Shown: piece by piece, positions 33,529 to 42,411 of the stretch
How positions within the stretch are numbered: position 1 is the first letter of the stretch
How the letters are laid out: each line of letters starts with the position of its first letter
Source of the DNA: Bacteroidales bacterium
Lineage (GTDB): Bacteria > Bacteroidota > Bacteroidia > Bacteroidales > UBA1402
Assembly (NCBI GenBank): GCA_028709215.1
Contig: JAQVXI010000016.1
Location: forward strand, 1-47,822
DNA: 47,822 nt
Reading direction: 5' to 3'
Translations under genes and position numbers: made by a program
Notes under the pieces: model-generated
The model's input: only the letters and a program-made list of their open reading frames with translations
The model's database searches: none
Told to the model about the DNA's origin: nothing

Positions 33529-34316
33529 GGCTTGGGTGATTTTTTAAACACAATTCCCAGACGGATGCCATCGTGTATCTGATGTACGCGAATGTGATGG
33601 ATGTCACTTTTTCTGAATTCGTTGCAATAACTGATGCGCAAACGGGTTTGTTTGTTTCCGATTGGAATGTCAACGGATAATTGATGATTCCACAGGCGTT
33701 GATTGTGTAGGGAGGTCCCGTGAAATGCCTGTTTGTATTGTCCCAGGGAGAATAATTCGTAGTAGGATTGCTGGTATTCCGGTGCAAATTGAAGTCCAAG
33801 CAGGTAGGCCTCCCCAGTGTAGGAGATTCGAATCGGTAACGAATGGAGTGTAAATCGGTATTGTCCCTTCAGTTGAATGCCAAGCTGGATCAGGGCGTCC
33901 AGACTGCCCGGATTGTTGCGATTTTGTGTTGTGTACCGTCCGCCCAATTGTGTTTGCAGTGAGGGACCCAGCCCGACCCGAACAGAGGTGGTTTGTATGC
34001 GTGGGAAGATCCAAGCCGCACGATGGATTAGGGCCATTTGGATTAGGTTGAAGTCGGACGGTGTTTTCGTATAGGCTGCATGGGTCAGGAACCGGTGGTT
34101 TATGCCTGCCTCCCGTTCGCTTCCATACTCCAAGACTAGGCCTGGGGCTGAATAAGAGGATTCGGATAGGTAGCTGTCATAAAAGTAGCTACGCTCCATA
34201 CCCAATGTTGCGACGCATTCTGCTGCTCGCTGTGCCTTGTTTTGTCCATTCAAAACGCAGGTGAACAGTAAAAGGCAGGTCGCAAGGAAATGGGTTTTGC
34301 AGCAGGAGGTGGGCAT
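33525..34316 (-). CDS. Hypothetical outer-membrane-type beta-strand protein (DUF3316-like)
   Basis: I cannot name this gene with certainty. The 263-residue protein has a signal peptide (hydrophobic residues ~10-22, C-V-L-N-G-Q), no further hydrophobic helices, and a pattern of alternating hydrophobic and polar strands with aromatic ends through to the C-terminus (R-L-G-I-V-F), as in small outer membrane barrels. The segment S-Y-T-G-E-A-Y-L-L-G-L-Q-F-A-P-E-Y-Q-Q-S resembles what I remember of the Bacteroidales DUF3316 family, but that is weak. It starts on the stop of parC (TAATG) and overlaps the S41 protease gene (ATGA), so all three are made from one message. Confidence 0.5.
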   Translation of the reverse strand: MPTSCCKTHFLATCLLLFTCVLNGQNKAQRAAECVATLGMERSYFYDSYLSESSYSAPGLVLEYGSEREAGINHRFLTHAAYTKTPSDFNLIQMALIHRAAWIFPRIQTTSVRVGLGPSLQTQLGGRYTTQNRNNPGSLDALIQLGIQLKGQYRFTLHSLPIRISYTGEAYLLGLQFAPEYQQSYYELFSLGQYKQAFHGTSLHNQRLWNHQLSVDIPIGNKQTRLRISYCNEFRKSDIHHIRVHQIHDGIRLGIVFKKSPKP

Positions 34317-37030
34317 TAATCAAACAGTTTCATCTGACCCAAGATTTCGTCTTCGAGGTCGCTTCTTCCGACGCGTGGCTCGTTGTCTTCGGGTTCATCC
34401 GTAGATTCCGCTTCCTCGTCGGGTGAGGCGATCTCTTCCGGAAAACGCAAGGGTTCGAGGATTTTGATTGTATCAATGGTCCAGGTGCTGAGGCGCTTGC
34501 CTTTTGCCTTAAAGCTTTTTATACCGATAAAGTCATCGGCTTCAATTTCGAGGGCTTCACGGAAGCTGTCTCCTCCACCAAAATGAACTTCAAAACGAGC
34601 AAAATACTGATCACTGAGGTGAATAAGCCTGCTTTCCGGGTTGTCTCCGATAAAAGACTGTGGTTTGTTGGTTGCGTCCAGTGCAAACCGCTTGATGTAT
34701 GGAAAACCTTGTTGATCGGCATCAAACAATACGGCTGTCCAGATTTTGTGCGGATCCAGCTTTTCGATGCGCAGCATGTTGTCCTCGAAATGATTGCTGG
34801 CATCAAAGTTGGTTGAATAGAACTGACCGGATCGGGTAATCACCAAAATTCGGTCTTCACTTTGGAATTCGCCCAGATATTGTCCGCGTTCGTCGTAATT
34901 GATGCGCAGCACGTCCGGGTCAAACCAAACCTTACGTCCGCCCAGTGTAGAGGCGCCTTTTTGTTTTAAAGCAACCCGGTAGACATCGTTTTTGGTCAGT
35001 ATGTTGCCCATGGATTGGCGACCTTTGATGGCGATTTCACTGAAATCCTTGTCCAACTGAAGCTTCTTGAGTCTGGGGCTTGGCTTTAGGGTGACGCGAA
35101 TCACTTCTGCTTCTCCGTTGGGATTGGCTGAGAAGTAGAGTACACGCGTGCCGGCAAGGCCTTGCGTTAAGTCGTATTCTTTATCGCGGGTGATGCTGCT
35201 GATGGCAAAACGTTTGATGTAGGAGGCGCCGTCTTTTCCGTTGCGGTAGACCATGTTGTAGATGGTTCGGTTGTCGTTTTTCTTAAAGACGTTGACGTAG
35301 AGAAGGTTTTTGCCAACAAACATCTTTTCGTTGACTTTGACCACCTTGACTTTTCCGTCCTTGTAAAATAAGATGATGTCGTCGATGCTGGAGCAGGGGC
35401 AGAGGTACTCGTCCTTTTTTAAGCCGGTTCCGATGAAGCCTTCTTCCCGATTGATGTAGAGCTTTTCGTTGGCTTCAACGACTTTGGCGGCCTCGATGGT
35501 GTCAAAATTGCGTATTTCGGTGCGTCTGGGATATTCGTTTCCGTATTTTTTCTGCAGTTGCTCAAACCAATGGATGGTATAGGGAACGATGTGCTCCAAA
35601 TTGTATTGATCCGTTTCTGCCTGAGCTTTGAGCGAATGGATGTATTCGTCCGATTTGGAACTGTTAAACTTAAGGATGCGAGCCATTTTGATCTCCATCA
35701 GCCTCAAGATATCTTCTCGTGTGATTTCCCTGTAAAACTGTGGCTTAAAGGGCTCGATCCGATGGTCGACGTGCTGAATGGCATGATCCATGTCTTTGCT
35801 TTCTTCGAAGGCTTTGTCTTTGTAGATGCGTTCTTCAATGAATATTTTTTCAAGACTGGCAAACAGAAGGTTCTCCATCAGCTCGTTCAGGTGGATGCGC
35901 AACTCTTGTTCGAGCAGCTGCATGGTGTTCTCTGTGGAGTATTTGAGGACATCGGAGACCGTCAAAAAGGCTGGCGATTTGTCTTGGATGACACAACAGT
36001 TGGGGGAAATGCTGATTTCGCAATCACTGAAGGCATACAGTGCATCAATGGTTTTGTCCGAAGAAACACCGGGCGCCAGATGTACCAGAATTTCAACATT
36101 TTGTGCGGTATTGTCGTCTACCTTTCGGATTTTGATTTTGCCTTTTTCGTTGGCTTTTAATATGGATTCAATGACGCCGGTCGTCGTTTTTCCGTACGGT
36201 ATCTCTGTGATAACCAGCGTTTTAGAATCCAATTTGCTGATCTTGGAACGGACCTTGACCGATCCGCCACGCTCGCCGTCGTTGTATTTCGAAACGTCCA
36301 CAGAGCCTCCGGTGATAAAATCCGGATAGAGTCGGAAGGGCTCGTTGTTTAAATGGGCGATGGATGCCTGAATCAGCTCGTTTACATTATGTGGAAGGAT
36401 TTTTGACGATAAGCCCACGGCAATGCCTTCAACACCCTGTGCCAGAAGCAGCGGAAACTTGACGGGTAGTGCCATGGGTTCTTTGTTCCTTCCGTCGTAA
36501 GAGGCTTTCCACTCCGTGGTCTTGGGGTTAAAAACCACTTCCAATGCAAATTTTGAGAGTCTGGCCTCGATGTAACGGGGTGCTGCTGCTCCGTCACCGG
36601 TTAGGATGTTTCCCCAGTTGCCCTGGCAGTCGATGAGCATGTCCTTTTGCCCCAATTGCACCAGGGCGTCACCGATGGAGGCATCTCCGTGCGGGTGAAA
36701 CTGCATGGTATGACCGATGATGTTGGCCACTTTATTGTAGCGCCCGTCGTCCAGACGTTTCATGGAATGTAGAATGCGTCGTTGCACCGGTTTGAGTCCG
36801 TCGGAAATGTTGGGTACGGCGCGTTCCAATATGACGTACGAGGCGTAATCCAAAAACCAGTTTTGATACATGCCGGTCAGGTGAAATCGGTGGTCGGGGT
36901 TTTTGGGATCCGGTGCACGATAGTCGGAGTGGGTGTTTGTATCTGTTGATTCATCTTCCGATCCGTTCGTATCCGGTTGCAATTGTTCTGTTGGATCCAA
37001 GGTTTCGTCTTCCATCTGTCTATCTTTCAT
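34316..37030 (-). CDS. parC: DNA topoisomerase IV / gyrase subunit A (Bacteroidota ParC type)
   Basis: The DNA-cleaving subunit of a type IIA topoisomerase. Start codons at 37081 and 37048 lie before or at the predicted promoter, so the ATG at 37030 (M-K-D-R-Q-M-E-D-E) is preferred, giving 904 residues. After an acidic, low-complexity N-terminus (~1-45) come the winged helix with F-H-P-H-G-D-A-S-I-G-D-A-L and the active-site Tyr153 in A-A-P-R-Y-I-E-A-R-L, a tower, a coiled coil (about 390-480) and a degenerate C-terminal propeller with a Glu/Asp-rich tail. The residue aligned by eye with Ser83 of E. coli GyrA is Ala (117), while the Asp87 equivalent is kept. The ParE partner is not in the window. 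Confidence 0.9.
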   Translation of the reverse strand: MKDRQMEDETLDPTEQLQPDTNGSEDESTDTNTHSDYRAPDPKNPDHRFHLTGMYQNWFLDYASYVILERAVPNISDGLKPVQRRILHSMKRLDDGRYNKVANIIGHTMQFHPHGDASIGDALVQLGQKDMLIDCQGNWGNILTGDGAAAPRYIEARLSKFALEVVFNPKTTEWKASYDGRNKEPMALPVKFPLLLAQGVEGIAVGLSSKILPHNVNELIQASIAHLNNEPFRLYPDFITGGSVDVSKYNDGERGGSVKVRSKISKLDSKTLVITEIPYGKTTTGVIESILKANEKGKIKIRKVDDNTAQNVEILVHLAPGVSSDKTIDALYAFSDCEISISPNCCVIQDKSPAFLTVSDVLKYSTENTMQLLEQELRIHLNELMENLLFASLEKIFIEERIYKDKAFEESKDMDHAIQHVDHRIEPFKPQFYREITREDILRLMEIKMARILKFNSSKSDEYIHSLKAQAETDQYNLEHIVPYTIHWFEQLQKKYGNEYPRRTEIRNFDTIEAAKVVEANEKLYINREEGFIGTGLKKDEYLCPCSSIDDIILFYKDGKVKVVKVNEKMFVGKNLLYVNVFKKNDNRTIYNMVYRNGKDGASYIKRFAISSITRDKEYDLTQGLAGTRVLYFSANPNGEAEVIRVTLKPSPRLKKLQLDKDFSEIAIKGRQSMGNILTKNDVYRVALKQKGASTLGGRKVWFDPDVLRINYDERGQYLGEFQSEDRILVITRSGQFYSTNFDASNHFEDNMLRIEKLDPHKIWTAVLFDADQQGFPYIKRFALDATNKPQSFIGDNPESRLIHLSDQYFARFEVHFGGGDSFREALEIEADDFIGIKSFKAKGKRLSTWTIDTIKILEPLRFPEEIASPDEEAESTDEPEDNEPRVGRSDLEDEILGQMKLFD

Positions 37031-37058
37031 AAAAACCCATTTTTGCATGCTAAACGTG

Positions 37059-37066
37059 CAAATATA
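37059..37066 (-). promoter_or_regulatory. -7 promoter element for the parC operon
   Basis: CAAATATA on the plus strand (TATATTTG on the minus strand). It would start transcription near 37052, consistent with the ATG at 37030. It lies 15 bases from the opposing glyS element. Confidence 0.6.
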
Positions 37067-37081
37067 ATCCAAAAAAATCAC

Positions 37082-37089
37082 TTACTTTG
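37082..37089 (+). promoter_or_regulatory. -7-like promoter element for glyS
   Basis: TTACTTTG differs from TAnnTTTG at one position (T for A) and lies 29 bases before the glyS ATG. Confidence 0.45.
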
Positions 37090-37118
37090 CAGCCTTAGAA
37101 AATAAATTAAGGAATACT

Positions 37119-38660
37119 ATGGCTCAGCAAGAGGATGTTTTTAAGAAGCTGGTATCACATTGTAAGGAGTATGGATTTGTGTTTCCTTCGAGTGAGATTT
37201 ACGATGGATTGGCAGCGGTATACGATTACGGTCAGATGGGTGTTGAACTCAAAAACAACCTAAAAAAATATTGGTGGGATTCAATGGTTCTGTTGCATGA
37301 AAACGTTGTGGGGATTGATTCCGCTATTTTTATGCATCCGACGATTTGGAAAGCCTCCGGTCACGTGGATGCGTTCAACGATCCGTTGATTGACAACAAA
37401 GATTCCAAAAAACGCTACCGTGCCGATGTCTTGATTGAAGATCAGCTGGCAAAGTATGACGATAAAATAAACAAGGAAGTAGAAAAGGCAGCCAAGCGAT
37501 TTGGCGAGCAGTTTGATGAAACTCAGTTTCGTGCAACCAATCCGCGTGTTGTCGAGAATCAAGCCAAAAGAGATGCGTTGCATACCCGTTTTGCGCAGGC
37601 ATTGAACGATTCGAATTTGGACGAACTGCGTCAGATTATTCTGGATGAAGGCATTGCCTGTCCCATTTCCGGAACCCGCAATTGGACGGATGTACGTCAG
37701 TTTAACCTAATGTTTAGCACCGAAATGGGTTCAACATCGGATGGCGCACTGAAAGTCTATTTGAGACCGGAAACGGCTCAGGGGATTTTTGTGAATTATC
37801 TGAATGTGCAGAAGACGGGTCGAATGAAGATTCCGTTTGGGATTGCTCAAATCGGAAAGGCTTTCCGCAATGAGATTGTGGCACGCCAGTTTATTTTCCG
37901 CATGCGTGAGTTTGAACAAATGGAAATGCAGTTTTTTGTCCGTCCCGGCTCGGAACTGGATTGGTTTGCCAAATGGAAAGAGATTCGCCTGAAATGGCAC
38001 CAGGCGCTGGGTCTGGGTCAGGAAAAGTACCGCTACCACGATCATGATAAATTGGCACATTACGCCAATGCTGCGACGGATATTGAGTTCTTAATGCCCT
38101 TTGGTTTTAAAGAAGTGGAGGGAATCCATTCCCGTACAGATTTTGATTTGTCCAGTCATGAGCAATTTTCCGGCAAAAGTATCAAGTACTTTGATCCCGA
38201 ATTGGGAGAAAGCTATACGCCTTATGTCATTGAGACGTCCATCGGGGTGGACCGTATGTTTTTGAGTGTCTTGGCCGGATCGTATCGGGAAGAAACGTTG
38301 GATTCGGGTGAAACGCGTGTGGTCTTGATGTTGCCTCCGACATTGGCCCCGATAAAACTCGCCGTATTGCCTTTGGTAAAAAAAGACGGCCTGCCCGAAA
38401 AGGCCCGTGCCATCCTGGATGATTTAAAATTTGAAATGAAATGCCAGTACGATGAGAAGGATTCCATCGGAAAACGTTATCGTCGTCAGGATGCCATCGG
38501 TACGCCTTGGTGTGTGACGATCGATCATCAGACGCTGGAAGACGATACGGTTACGTTGAGAAATCGCGATACGATGGAACAGGAACGGGTTGCAATCGGT
38601 GCATTGCGTTCGTTTGTACAGGAGCGCGTCAGCATGACTGCGTTGTTGAAGCGCATTTAA
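37119..38660 (+). CDS. glyS: Glycyl-tRNA synthetase, class II homodimeric type
   Basis: Charges tRNA-Gly. The 513-residue single-chain enzyme is of the alpha2 type (as in Gram-positives, archaea and eukaryotes), not the E. coli alpha2beta2 type. Marks: the N-terminal Y-G-F-V-F-P-S-S-E-I-Y-D-G-L-A-A-V-Y-D-Y-G segment, W-K-A-S-G-H-V, L-R-P-E-T-A-Q-G-I-F-V-N-Y, F-R-N-E-I-V-A-R-Q-F-I-F-R-M-R-E (motif 2) and S-I-G-V-D-R-M-F-L (motif 3), then a C-terminal anticodon domain with the final R-R-Q-D-A-I-G-T-P-W-C-V. It is transcribed divergently from parC and ends at a bidirectional terminator shared with the FKBP gene. The cognate tRNA-Gly(CCC) is in the same window. Confidence 0.97.
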   Translation: MAQQEDVFKKLVSHCKEYGFVFPSSEIYDGLAAVYDYGQMGVELKNNLKKYWWDSMVLLHENVVGIDSAIFMHPTIWKASGHVDAFNDPLIDNKDSKKRYRADVLIEDQLAKYDDKINKEVEKAAKRFGEQFDETQFRATNPRVVENQAKRDALHTRFAQALNDSNLDELRQIILDEGIACPISGTRNWTDVRQFNLMFSTEMGSTSDGALKVYLRPETAQGIFVNYLNVQKTGRMKIPFGIAQIGKAFRNEIVARQFIFRMREFEQMEMQFFVRPGSELDWFAKWKEIRLKWHQALGLGQEKYRYHDHDKLAHYANAATDIEFLMPFGFKEVEGIHSRTDFDLSSHEQFSGKSIKYFDPELGESYTPYVIETSIGVDRMFLSVLAGSYREETLDSGETRVVLMLPPTLAPIKLAVLPLVKKDGLPEKARAILDDLKFEMKCQYDEKDSIGKRYRRQDAIGTPWCVTIDHQTLEDDTVTLRNRDTMEQERVAIGALRSFVQERVSMTALLKRI

Positions 38661-38680
38661 AATCGTTCGATGGATCGAAT

Positions 38681-38730
38681 AAAAAAAGAGCAGGAAGATC
38701 CGCTAACGGATTGCTTCCTGCTCTTTTTTT
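38681..38730. terminator. Bidirectional intrinsic terminator between glyS and the FKBP lipoprotein gene
   Basis: A 17-bp perfect inverted repeat (AAAAAAAGAGCAGGAAG at 38681-38697, complement at 38714-38730) with a T-run of seven on each strand, so it can end transcription from both converging genes. Confidence 0.92.
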
Positions 38731-38743
38731 CGTGCGTATCGGT

Positions 38744-39274
38744 TTAATTATCGGATTCGATTGCCAGCAACTCGATGTCAAAAATTAATGCGGAGTAAGC
38801 TTTGATGGAGCCGCTGCTGCTGGTGCCGTAGGCGAGATTGTAAGGGATAAATACACGCCATTTGGAACCGACATTCATGTATGAGAGCGCAATGCTCCAG
38901 CCTTCGATCGTACTGCTGCCCACTCGGAAAGTGTATTCGTCGCTGCTGTCAAATGCTTCTTTTTTCAATAGAGTCCCGGTTGGATAGGATGCAATGGCGA
39001 TGCTGTCGCGGTACATCCATCCGGCATAGCGTACGGTTACTTTGTTGCCGTATATGGGTTTTGCACCGTTGCCTTCTTTTAGTACCGTGTAGTGCATTTG
39101 GGTATTGCCCGAAATGCTGTCATTAATGGTTTGTACGCCTTCTTGCTGCGCGATTTGTCTCATGAATGATAGGTTGGTGTCCCGCCACACATCGGTGTCG
39201 TCGTTGTTTGTACAAGAGGACAGACTCACGCTTAGGAGTCCCAAAGTCAGAACAAAAAGGCCTATTTGTTTCAT
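38744..39274 (-). CDS. FKBP-type peptidyl-prolyl isomerase lipoprotein
   Basis: A 176-residue lipoprotein (lipobox S-L-S-S-C, Cys21, followed by an Asn/Asp-rich spacer) that should act on protein folding in the periplasm. The C-terminal ~100 residues are an FKBP domain: K-V-T-V-R-Y-A-G-W (in place of the common V-x-V-x-Y-x-G), F-D-S-S-D-E-Y-T-F-R-V-G, I-E-G-W-S-I-A-L-S-Y-M, W-R-V-F-I-P-Y-N-L-A-Y-G and I-F-D-I-E-L-L-A-I. It is shorter than FkpA and lacks its dimerisation arm. It has its own promoter, divergent from dut. Confidence 0.9.
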   Translation of the reverse strand: MKQIGLFVLTLGLLSVSLSSCTNNDDTDVWRDTNLSFMRQIAQQEGVQTINDSISGNTQMHYTVLKEGNGAKPIYGNKVTVRYAGWMYRDSIAIASYPTGTLLKKEAFDSSDEYTFRVGSSTIEGWSIALSYMNVGSKWRVFIPYNLAYGTSSSGSIKAYSALIFDIELLAIESDN

Positions 39275-39305
39275 ATTCGATGTTGGTTTCGTGTTTGATT
39301 GACTG

Positions 39306-39313
39306 CAAAGGTA
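39306..39313 (-). promoter_or_regulatory. -7 promoter element for the FKBP lipoprotein gene
   Basis: CAAAGGTA on the plus strand (TACCTTTG on the minus strand), 31 bases upstream of the ATG at 39274. Confidence 0.6.
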
Positions 39314-39325
39314 GAGATTTTTTCG

Positions 39326-39333
39326 TATTTTTG
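39326..39333 (+). promoter_or_regulatory. -7 promoter element for the dut operon
   Basis: TATTTTTG matches TAnnTTTG and lies 28 bases before the chosen dut ATG. It is 12 bases from the opposing FKBP -7 element. Confidence 0.6.
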
Positions 39334-39361
39334 TCCATTATGTACTTCAATGAGAATGTTA

Positions 39362-39793
39362 ATGAAAATCAACGTCATAAATCGCTCTAAGCATGCTTTG
39401 CCTGCGTATGAAACGGCTTTGTCTGCCGGAATGGATATCCGTGCCAATCTGGAAGCTCCCATCGAACTAAAACCCCTGGAACGGAAATTGATACCGACCG
39501 GATTGTTTATCGAACTTCCTGCCGGTTATGAGGCTCAGATACGGCCCAGAAGCGGCTTGGCCTTCAAGCACGGCATTACGGTATTGAATGCTCCGGGTAC
39601 AATCGATGCGGACTATCGGGGGGAAATCGGCGTGTTGCTGGTCAATCTTTCTCAGGAAACCTACATCATACAGGATGGTGAACGCGTTTGTCAAATGGTG
39701 GTTGCCGCACATGTACAGGCTACGTGGTCGGAATCGGACGACTTGACACGGACCGAACGGGGTGCAGGCGGTTTTGGTCATACCGGTAAATAA
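39362..39793 (+). CDS. dut: Deoxyuridine 5'-triphosphate nucleotidohydrolase (dUTPase)
   Basis: Hydrolyses dUTP to dUMP and pyrophosphate, keeping uracil out of DNA. The ATG at 39362 (M-K-I-N-V-I-N-R-S) was chosen over 39299 (upstream of the promoter), 39350 and 39356 by its match to the usual N-terminus; it gives 143 residues, normal for the trimeric enzyme. All five motifs are present: [16 protein letters not shown] (motif 2), [10 protein letters not shown] (motif 3 with the catalytic Asp), D-G-E-R-V-C-Q-M-V, and the C-terminal [10 protein letters not shown]. It is first in the operon with the TPR, DUF4292 and EnvC-like genes. Confidence 0.97.
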   Translation: MKINVINRSKHALPAYETALSAGMDIRANLEAPIELKPLERKLIPTGLFIELPAGYEAQIRPRSGLAFKHGITVLNAPGTIDADYRGEIGVLLVNLSQETYIIQDGERVCQMVVAAHVQATWSESDDLTRTERGAGGFGHTGK

Positions 39794-39814
39794 ACGGAAT
39801 AATTGACCATAGGT

Positions 39815-41596
39815 ATGCGCAATCTATTGCTGGTTGGCTTTTATTTGCTTACATGCATCGCTCCGATGCATGCGTTTCGTTTTTGGAATGGAAAACAGAA
39901 ACGATCGGTGGAGTCTGTGCGCATTGAATTGTCTGAAAGCGATCGGCGTGTGTTTGATTACTATTTTGAGGAGGCGATGCGTTTGCGGCTGAATGAGTCA
40001 TACGCAGAAGCTTTTGAGTTGTTTCGTCATTGCACGATGCTGGATTCGCTCAATCCACAACCCTGGTTTGAACTGTCCGTTTTTTATCGTAATCTGAATA
40101 TGCCGGAGGCCTCGTTGGGCAGTATGGAGAAAGCCCATCGCCTGGATCCGGCCAACGAATGGTATGCTTTTGGCCTGGCCTCGCTCTATATGAACAGCAA
40201 TCGATTGGAGGAGGCTGCCGGTGTCTATGAGCTCTTGATTGAACGGAGGCCCAATGATGCGAATCTTTATTTTCAACTTGCGGAATTGTATGCGCGTCTG
40301 AATCGAAAGAAAAAGGCATTGAATGCCTACAACGAGGTAGAGCGACTGGAGGGAAAAAACGAAGCCGTCAGTTTTGGTAAATACCGTTTGTTTAAAGAAG
40401 CCGGTGAGGTAGAAGCGGCCATAGGGGAAATCGAGTCGCTGACGAGTGCTTATCCCTATGATATGGATTATATGTTGCTTTTGGGTGATGCCTGGATGGA
40501 CTTGGGCCTGCCGGATAAAGCATACGATCAATATCGGATTGCTCGGGAAAAGGAGCCTGCGAACCCTTCCATCGCCTTGTCGCTTGCGGATTATTACTTG
40601 GCGAAAGGCGATTCGCTGGCTGCCGATCGTGAATTGGATTTTGCCCTGTCAAGCCCCCAGACCGATGTTGGTACCAAGATTTCCATTCTTACCCCTTTAT
40701 TGGTGCGTAGTACTCAATCGGGAGATACGTTGAGAATGTCCCGGCATTTTGATCGTTTGTTGGATTTGCATCCCAGTGATCCGCAGATTCGTGAATTAAT
40801 GGTGCGTTGGCTGCTGGATTTGGGCAATCGTGATCGGGCAAAAGAGGAATTGCAAATTGTGTTGGATCTGAACCCCAATCAACTAAGTCCCTGGAAGTTG
40901 ATGTTGGAGTTAACCGTCGAATCCGCTTCTCCCGATGCTTTGAGGGAGTTGTGTGAGCAGGCCTTGTCTTATTTTCCGGAGGAGCCTGTCTTTTGGTTTT
41001 ATAAAGGTCTGAGCTTTCAGATGAACGCATCACAAAAGATGCGCGCGGAGGATCGCGAGAGGAGCTTGGCCGATCTCACGAAAGCCATCGAGGTTGCCAA
41101 TCCGGAGGATCGCCCGTTTCTTTCGAGAATTCAAGGGATTATGGGCGATGTCTTGTTGATGTCGGGGGATACGGTTGCAGCGTATCAGCGATACGAACAA
41201 GCCTTGGAGTTGTTTCCAACCAACGTGCTGGTTCTTAATAATTATGCGTACTATCTTTCGGAGTCGGGGGCCGATCTGTCCAGGGCGGAACGCATGTCCC
41301 GAAAAACCATAGAAGCCGATCCTACCAATGCTACTTTTCTGGATACGTTTGCCTGGATCTATTTTAAGTTAAAAAAATATTCGTTGGCGTTGATTTATAT
41401 GGAGCGCGCCATCAAAAACGAACCCAATGCCAGTGCGGTTTTGTATGAGCATTACGGGGATATTTTGTGGTTTAACCATCAAGAAGCTCTGGCTTTGGAG
41501 TATTGGAAGAAAGCCTCAGAAATGGAGGAACCCTCCATGGAATTGCTCCGCAAAGTAGAAACCGGTTCGTATGTACCACAATTAATTGAACAATAA
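39815..41596 (+). CDS. Periplasmic tetratricopeptide-repeat protein
   Basis: The ATG at 39815 (M-R-N-L-L-L-V-G-F-Y-L-L-T-C-I) gives a signal peptide ending near H-A-F (residues 19-21); a TTG at 39803 is less likely. The 593-residue protein is a long array of TPR units. Clear repeats include P-W-F-E-L-S-V-F-Y-R-N-L-N-M-P-E-A-S, A-N-L-Y-F-Q-L-A-E-L-Y-A-R-L-N-R-K, G-D-A-W-M-D-L-G-L-P-D-K-A-Y-D-Q-Y and, near the C-terminus, V-L-N-N-Y-A-Y-Y-L-S-E. It is a scaffold rather than an enzyme. Its place between dut and DUF4292-envC is, from memory, conserved in Bacteroidales, which suggests a role in envelope assembly (inference). Confidence 0.87.
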   Translation: MRNLLLVGFYLLTCIAPMHAFRFWNGKQKRSVESVRIELSESDRRVFDYYFEEAMRLRLNESYAEAFELFRHCTMLDSLNPQPWFELSVFYRNLNMPEASLGSMEKAHRLDPANEWYAFGLASLYMNSNRLEEAAGVYELLIERRPNDANLYFQLAELYARLNRKKKALNAYNEVERLEGKNEAVSFGKYRLFKEAGEVEAAIGEIESLTSAYPYDMDYMLLLGDAWMDLGLPDKAYDQYRIAREKEPANPSIALSLADYYLAKGDSLAADRELDFALSSPQTDVGTKISILTPLLVRSTQSGDTLRMSRHFDRLLDLHPSDPQIRELMVRWLLDLGNRDRAKEELQIVLDLNPNQLSPWKLMLELTVESASPDALRELCEQALSYFPEEPVFWFYKGLSFQMNASQKMRAEDRERSLADLTKAIEVANPEDRPFLSRIQGIMGDVLLMSGDTVAAYQRYEQALELFPTNVLVLNNYAYYLSESGADLSRAERMSRKTIEADPTNATFLDTFAWIYFKLKKYSLALIYMERAIKNEPNASAVLYEHYGDILWFNHQEALALEYWKKASEMEEPSMELLRKVETGSYVPQLIEQ

Positions 41597-41601
41597 ATCT
41601 C

Positions 41602-42411
41602 ATGAAGCATCTTCAATTCGTCCTTTTTTCTGTTTTAATGATCGGTATGGTGGGTTGTCGTTCCAGCAAGGAAGTGGTGGAGCGTCCCACGAAAAAGGAT
41701 CGTGAATGGCTGGAGGAGCTGATGCAGTTTAACGAGCCGTATCAAACGTTGGAATCTAAGCTGGATTTTAAGGTGAAGGCTCGGGAAGGGGTCAGTGCCG
41801 GAATGCGCGGTTCCATTAAGATGGAACGGGATAAAGGCGTGATTCTCTCGTTGCAGCCATTTGCTGGGATTGAAGTAGCACGCTGTCTGATACGACCGGA
41901 TAGTGTTTGGGTGGTTAGTCGTCTCCACAGTTCGTATGCGGTCATGCCTTTGCAGCAGCTGGAGCGTTTGGATGCGTTTCATTTGTTTCAATCCATTTTT
42001 ATGCATCAGGTGTTTATACCGGGAGAATCCAAACCCAGATCCAAAGACTTGGATGCTTTTGTTTGGAAGAAAAGTAAGGATTACCGTTTGTTGGAGTTGA
42101 TGCAGAAGGATGTGCTCTGGCAATTTTGGATGGATGAGGATGATCGCTACAATCGAATGGAGGTACGGGAGTCCGGTCAGGAGTCGGCTACGGTTCGGGT
42201 GAATTATGCTTCGTTTAAGGAACTGGGATCTTTTGAATATCCCCATCAGTTGAATTTATCCGTTAAAGGAATGGATCGGGAGATCGTGGTGGATTTTAAT
42301 TTGATTCGCCCTCAGTTGAATGAAGTCTTGCATCTGGATTTCAGCATCAGTCCAAAATATACATTGGTCACGATGGAAGAATTGATTGGAAAATTTCAAA
42401 ACATGTTGTAA
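41602..42411 (+). CDS. DUF4292 family lipoprotein (possible LolB-like fold)
   Basis: A 269-residue lipoprotein (lipobox I-G-M-V-G-C, Cys19, followed by R-S-S-K-E-V-V). The rest is beta-rich with L-D-F-K-V-K-A, S-A-G-M-R-G-S-I-K-M-E and a repeated L-x-Q-L-x-x-L-D pattern, matching the Bacteroidota DUF4292 family. I recall that family being grouped with LolA/LolB-like lipoprotein carriers, but this is memory, not evidence here. Its place, five bases after the TPR gene and overlapping envC by one base (TAATG), is consistent with an outer membrane biogenesis role. No charged residue after Cys19 other than Arg20 signals retention in the inner membrane. Confidence 0.82.
   Translation: MKHLQFVLFSVLMIGMVGCRSSKEVVERPTKKDREWLEELMQFNEPYQTLESKLDFKVKAREGVSAGMRGSIKMERDKGVILSLQPFAGIEVARCLIRPDSVWVVSRLHSSYAVMPLQQLERLDAFHLFQSIFMHQVFIPGESKPRSKDLDAFVWKKSKDYRLLELMQKDVLWQFWMDEDDRYNRMEVRESGQESATVRVNYASFKELGSFEYPHQLNLSVKGMDREIVVDFNLIRPQLNEVLHLDFSISPKYTLVTMEELIGKFQNML

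Noticed and set aside
35558..36160. A 200-codon ORF opposite parC
   Set aside because: Antisense shadow with no recognisable motif.
41635..42246. A 203-codon ORF opposite the DUF4292 gene
   Set aside because: Antisense shadow; the coding-strand product has a lipobox and operon context, while this one has neither.
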